Below are positions 6,399-8,343 of a stretch of DNA of 8,343 bases, one piece after another (positions within the stretch are counted from its first letter, which is position 1; each line of letters opens with the position of its first letter). The DNA is from Urbifossiella sp043733485 (GTDB taxonomy: Bacteria > Planctomycetota > Planctomycetia > Gemmatales > Gemmataceae). The notes under the pieces were generated by a model. It saw only the letters and a list, made by a program, of their open reading frames with translations, searched no databases and was not told the DNA's origin. Where the stretch lies: positions 1 to 8,343 of the forward strand of contig JAYTGN010000382.1 in NCBI GenBank assembly GCA_043733485.1. Direction: 5' to 3'. The position numbers were made by a program, and so were the translations under genes.

Positions 6399-7544
6399 AT
6401 GACGTTCACCGAAGCCACCCGAAAGTACGAGTCGTGGCTGGCCGGAGTGCTTCCATCTCCGCTGGAACCCTCGGAACTCGAATACAAGCATCGACTCCTT
6501 GCCGACCCAACGAATCCATTTCCGTTCTTTCGCGGGACTTATTACCGCTGGTCCCAACAGTGGGCGGGCGTCGCAGGGCCGCTCGCCACTGCGCCCCGAG
6601 TGCTGGCAGTTGGGGATCTGCACATCGAGAACTTCGGCACCTGGCGAGACGCCGAAGGCCGACTCTGCTGGGGCGTCAACGATTTCGACGAGGTGGACGA
6701 GCTGCCGTATACGAACGATCTCGTCCGACTGGCCGCCAGCATCCGGTTCGCGCGAAAGGCCGGGGTGCTGGAGATCAAATTCGGCGCGGGCTGCGACGCA
6801 ATTCTGGAGGGTTATCGGGATTGTTTGAAAGCCGGCGGTCGGCCGTTCGTGCTGGAGGAACACCATCCGCATCTGCGGGCCGTGGCGATGGCCGCGGACC
6901 GGGATCCTGTGAAGTTCTGGGAGAAACTGACCAAACTTCTCGACGACCCCGTTGCAAGCCCGCCCACCGAGGCACGAACGGCACTCGCGGCAGCCCTTCC
7001 GGCGACCGATCTGAAAGTGGAATACCGGAAGCGCCTTCGAGCGGGCGTCGGTAGCCTGGGGAGACCCCGCTACGTTGCACTGGCGCAGTGGAATGGTGGA
7101 TGGGTCTGTCGAGAAGCGAAGGCCTTCGCCCCGCCAGCTTCGATTTGGGCAACCGGGGGAGAATCGCCGGCCGGGTGTAAGGCCTCCGACGCGGTAGCCC
7201 GAGCGGTACGGTCTCCGGATCCGTTCTACCGACCGGGGAAACAGTGGGTGGTGCGCCGGCTCGGGCCGCGTTCTTCCCGCATCGAACTCGATCACATGAG
7301 TGCGGCGGACGCCAGCCGACTGCTCCATGCGATGGGAGGCGAGACGGCAAACGTTCATCTCGCGACACCGGGTGCCGCGGATCCCGTCCTGGCGGATCTC
7401 GCTAGCCGGAAACTTGGTTGGCTGGCGGATGCCGCCCGAGCCATCGGCGAACCGTTGGAAGCGGACTGGGCGGAGTGGCGTTCAAGTTGGTCGGCTGGTC
7501 ATTCGGTCCCAACCGGCCGACCGGACGGATTCCCGGGTGAGTAG
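6399..7544 (+). CDS. DUF2252 family protein, kinase-like fold
   Basis: A 381-residue probably cytoplasmic protein of the DUF2252 family, whose members have a protein-kinase/aminoglycoside-phosphotransferase-like fold but no firmly known substrate. Hallmarks: PFFRGTYYRW at 42-51, VGDLHIENFGTW at 71-82 (resembling the HxDxxxxN catalytic loop of this fold), VNDFDEVDELPYTNDLVRLAAS at 93-114 (NDFDE resembling the metal-binding DFD), and WVVRRLGPRSSRIEL in the second half. No signal peptide or membrane segment is seen. It follows the phosphatase gene by 64 bases and may be cotranscribed with it. No ribosome binding site precedes the ATG; a five-codon frame (6385-6402, MSSTR) ends across the start as ATGA, which could allow reinitiation. 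The last 63 bases overlap the convergent MgtC-type gene. Confidence 0.85.
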   Translation: MTFTEATRKYESWLAGVLPSPLEPSELEYKHRLLADPTNPFPFFRGTYYRWSQQWAGVAGPLATAPRVLAVGDLHIENFGTWRDAEGRLCWGVNDFDEVDELPYTNDLVRLAASIRFARKAGVLEIKFGAGCDAILEGYRDCLKAGGRPFVLEEHHPHLRAVAMAADRDPVKFWEKLTKLLDDPVASPPTEARTALAAALPATDLKVEYRKRLRAGVGSLGRPRYVALAQWNGGWVCREAKAFAPPASIWATGGESPAGCKASDAVARAVRSPDPFYRPGKQWVVRRLGPRSSRIELDHMSAADASRLLHAMGGETANVHLATPGAADPVLADLASRKLGWLADAARAIGEPLEADWAEWRSSWSAGHSVPTGRPDGFPGE

Positions 7545-8183
7545 CGCTGCGGCCAGGCACTCGACCGCCGTATCGTTGGCAGGCGTCGCGTGAAGTTCGG
7601 CGATCACGACGCGATCGCCTGCGTCTCCCGATTGGCCGACGAGCCCGACCAGTATTATCCCGTGCGGTCGTCCGACGACCGCTTCGAAAATCGCCGCGCG
7701 GACCCGCGCCTCGTCGGCTACCGAACAGCGGATCCGCATCCGATATGACGTTTCGGCGACACCCTGAGCGTACAGCCTCGCGTCCAAGCGGAGCGTCAAC
7801 GGGCGAAGTGCGATGTGGAGGAAAAGTACGAAGACCGTTCCGACCGTTGCCGGATAGAGGAAGCCCGAACCCGCCAGAGTTCCGACCGCTGCGGTACACC
7901 ACAGCGTGGCGGCGGTGTTCAGGCCTTTCACTGAGAAGCCGTCCCGGATAATCACACCGCCAGCCAAGAATCCCACCCCAGTGACGACTTGGCCAGCCAC
8001 CCGGGTGGGGCTTCCCTCGTTGTCGAAAAGTTGGGAGAGCGAGACGAAGAGTGCGGCACCGAGAGCCAGCAGAGCGTGGGTCCGGAGCCCGGCCTCATGG
8101 TGCCGAAGCTCCCGCTCCAAACCGATCACCAGCCCAAGAACGAAGGCAACCGCGATGTTCGCCGCATAGACGAGAGGATCCAT
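7482..8183 (-). CDS. MgtC/SapB family membrane protein
   Basis: A 233-residue inner-membrane protein. About five transmembrane segments occupy residues 1-130, with family motifs GLVIGLERELRHHEAGLRTH (17-36), GVGFLAGGVIIRDG (about 69-82) and GLNTAATLWCTAAVGTLAGSG (about 87-107). The remaining 100 residues form a soluble domain, probably like the ACT-like tail of MgtC. Known members affect growth at low magnesium, acid survival or membrane potential; the biochemical activity is unsettled, and environmental homologues need not share the virulence role of Salmonella MgtC. The ATG at 8183-8181 is the only sensible start, since a TAA stands in frame seven codons upstream. No strong ribosome binding site is seen. 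The gene runs against the others and overlaps the DUF2252 gene by 63 bases at its 3' end. Confidence 0.88.
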   Translation of the reverse strand: MDPLVYAANIAVAFVLGLVIGLERELRHHEAGLRTHALLALGAALFVSLSQLFDNEGSPTRVAGQVVTGVGFLAGGVIIRDGFSVKGLNTAATLWCTAAVGTLAGSGFLYPATVGTVFVLFLHIALRPLTLRLDARLYAQGVAETSYRMRIRCSVADEARVRAAIFEAVVGRPHGIILVGLVGQSGDAGDRVVIAELHATPANDTAVECLAAALLTRESVRSAGWDRMTSRPT

Positions 8184-8239
8184 GGAGTCGCCCGCTTTTA
8201 GTTACCGAAATGGTCCTCACACTGATAGCACTTGGGAGC

Positions 8240-8259
8240 GGCCGGCTGCAACCCCGGCC
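8240..8259 (-). repeat. Hairpin upstream of the MgtC-type gene
   Basis: GGCCGG (8240-8245) pairs with CCGGCC (8254-8259) around an eight-base loop. It lies 56 bases upstream of the MgtC-type start and just inside the right terminal repeat. No T-run follows on either strand, so it is not a standard terminator. The rest of 8184-8267 shows no gene. Confidence 0.35.
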
Positions 8260-8267
8260 TGAAAAGG

Positions 8268-8332
8268 GGGTGTACCTCTAGATTTTGGCACTCGCTGAAT
8301 TTCCCGGCGAACCGGCGACGTAAGTCGCCGGG
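8268..8332 (-). repeat. Right terminal inverted repeat with a 19-bp insertion
   Basis: 8306-8332 is the exact reverse complement of 12-38, including the 20-base hairpin with stem CCGGCGAC/GTCGCCGG and loop GTAA. 8268-8289 matches the reverse complement of 36-57 with two mismatches. Between these blocks the right arm carries extra bases absent on the left, net 19. The shared order and spacing of both blocks show that the two ends have a common origin and later diverged. Confidence 0.75.
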
Positions 8333-8343
8333 TTTCTCGCACA
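8333..8343 (+). repeat. Right 11-bp direct repeat (possible target-site duplication)
   Basis: TTTCTCGCACA, identical and in the same orientation as 1-11, directly outside the right inverted repeat. It ends exactly at the window edge, so a longer repeat cannot be ruled out. Confidence 0.6.

Larger units (their letters stand above)
1..8343. mobile_element. Putative 8.3 kb transposon-like unit with terminal inverted repeats and 11-bp flanking direct repeats
   Basis: Seen: TTTCTCGCACA occurs at 1-11 and 8333-8343 in the same orientation. Directly inside lie inverted copies of a 27-bp sequence (12-38 and 8306-8332) that match without error, and then a second inverted block with two mismatches (36-57 and 8268-8289). 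Known: direct repeats immediately outside inverted repeats are the signature of DDE-type transposition. Inferred: the interior was inserted as one unit. Against this, no DDE transposase, resolvase or integrase is encoded inside, and the only transposase is an HUH/Y1 enzyme, whose elements lack terminal inverted repeats and target duplications. The cargo also looks like ordinary chromosomal genes. The unit might be a passenger element moved in trans, or the ends may be dispersed hairpin repeats. The window edges coincide with the repeats, so outside sequence is not visible. Confidence 0.4.

Noticed and set aside
6276..7358. 360-codon minus-strand frame
   Set aside because: It lies opposite the well-supported DUF2252 gene and the end of the phosphatase gene, with no family resemblance.
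1..8343. CRISPR array, tRNA or rRNA genes
   Set aside because: No regularly spaced direct repeats, cloverleaf-like segments or rRNA-like conserved stretches were seen on either strand.

Overview
The window (8343 bp, GC-rich, no rRNA or tRNA seen) looks like chromosomal DNA from a planctomycete of the Gemmata type. The evidence is a Tat-exported DUF1501 protein, a second Tat-exported protein of a glycoside-hydrolase-like type I associate with planctomycetes, high G+C, short spacers and clear GGAG-type ribosome binding sites. The taxonomic call is inference from gene content, not a database match.

Layout. 1-152: an 11-bp sequence, a hairpin-bearing repeat, an imperfect stem and a possible sigma70-type promoter. 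Six genes then read rightwards: DUF1501 protein (153-2177), HUH/Y1 transposase of the REP-associated type (2214-2858), a probably internally deleted glycoside-hydrolase-like secreted protein (2904-3536), Na+/H+ antiporter NhaA (3565-4872), GAF plus SpoIIE-type PP2C phosphatase (5042-6334) and a DUF2252 kinase-fold protein (6399-7544). One gene reads leftwards, an MgtC/SapB membrane protein (7482-8183), and its 3' end overlaps that of the DUF2252 gene. 8184-8343 holds a hairpin and the mirror copy of the left-end repeat.

The main structural result is that the window is bracketed like a transposon. The sequence TTTCTCGCACA occurs in the same orientation at 1-11 and 8333-8343. Immediately inside each copy is an exact 27-bp inverted repeat (12-38 and 8306-8332), followed by a 22-bp inverted block with two mismatches (36-57 and 8268-8289). 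The right arm carries 19 extra bases between the two blocks. This matches target-site duplication plus terminal inverted repeats of a roughly 8.3 kb unit, yet no DDE transposase or integrase lies inside. A non-autonomous passenger element, or two dispersed palindromic repeats mimicking one, are the main explanations.

A second nested structure surrounds the Y1 transposase gene. One arm of a palindrome lies just upstream and the full palindrome just downstream, so this gene may be its own small insertion between the DUF1501 gene and the damaged secreted-protein gene.

Functionally the genes do not form one recognised pathway. NhaA (pH and sodium), MgtC/SapB (often linked to magnesium or acid stress) and a PP2C phosphatase (partner-switch signalling) would fit envelope or ion stress, but shared function is only an inference.
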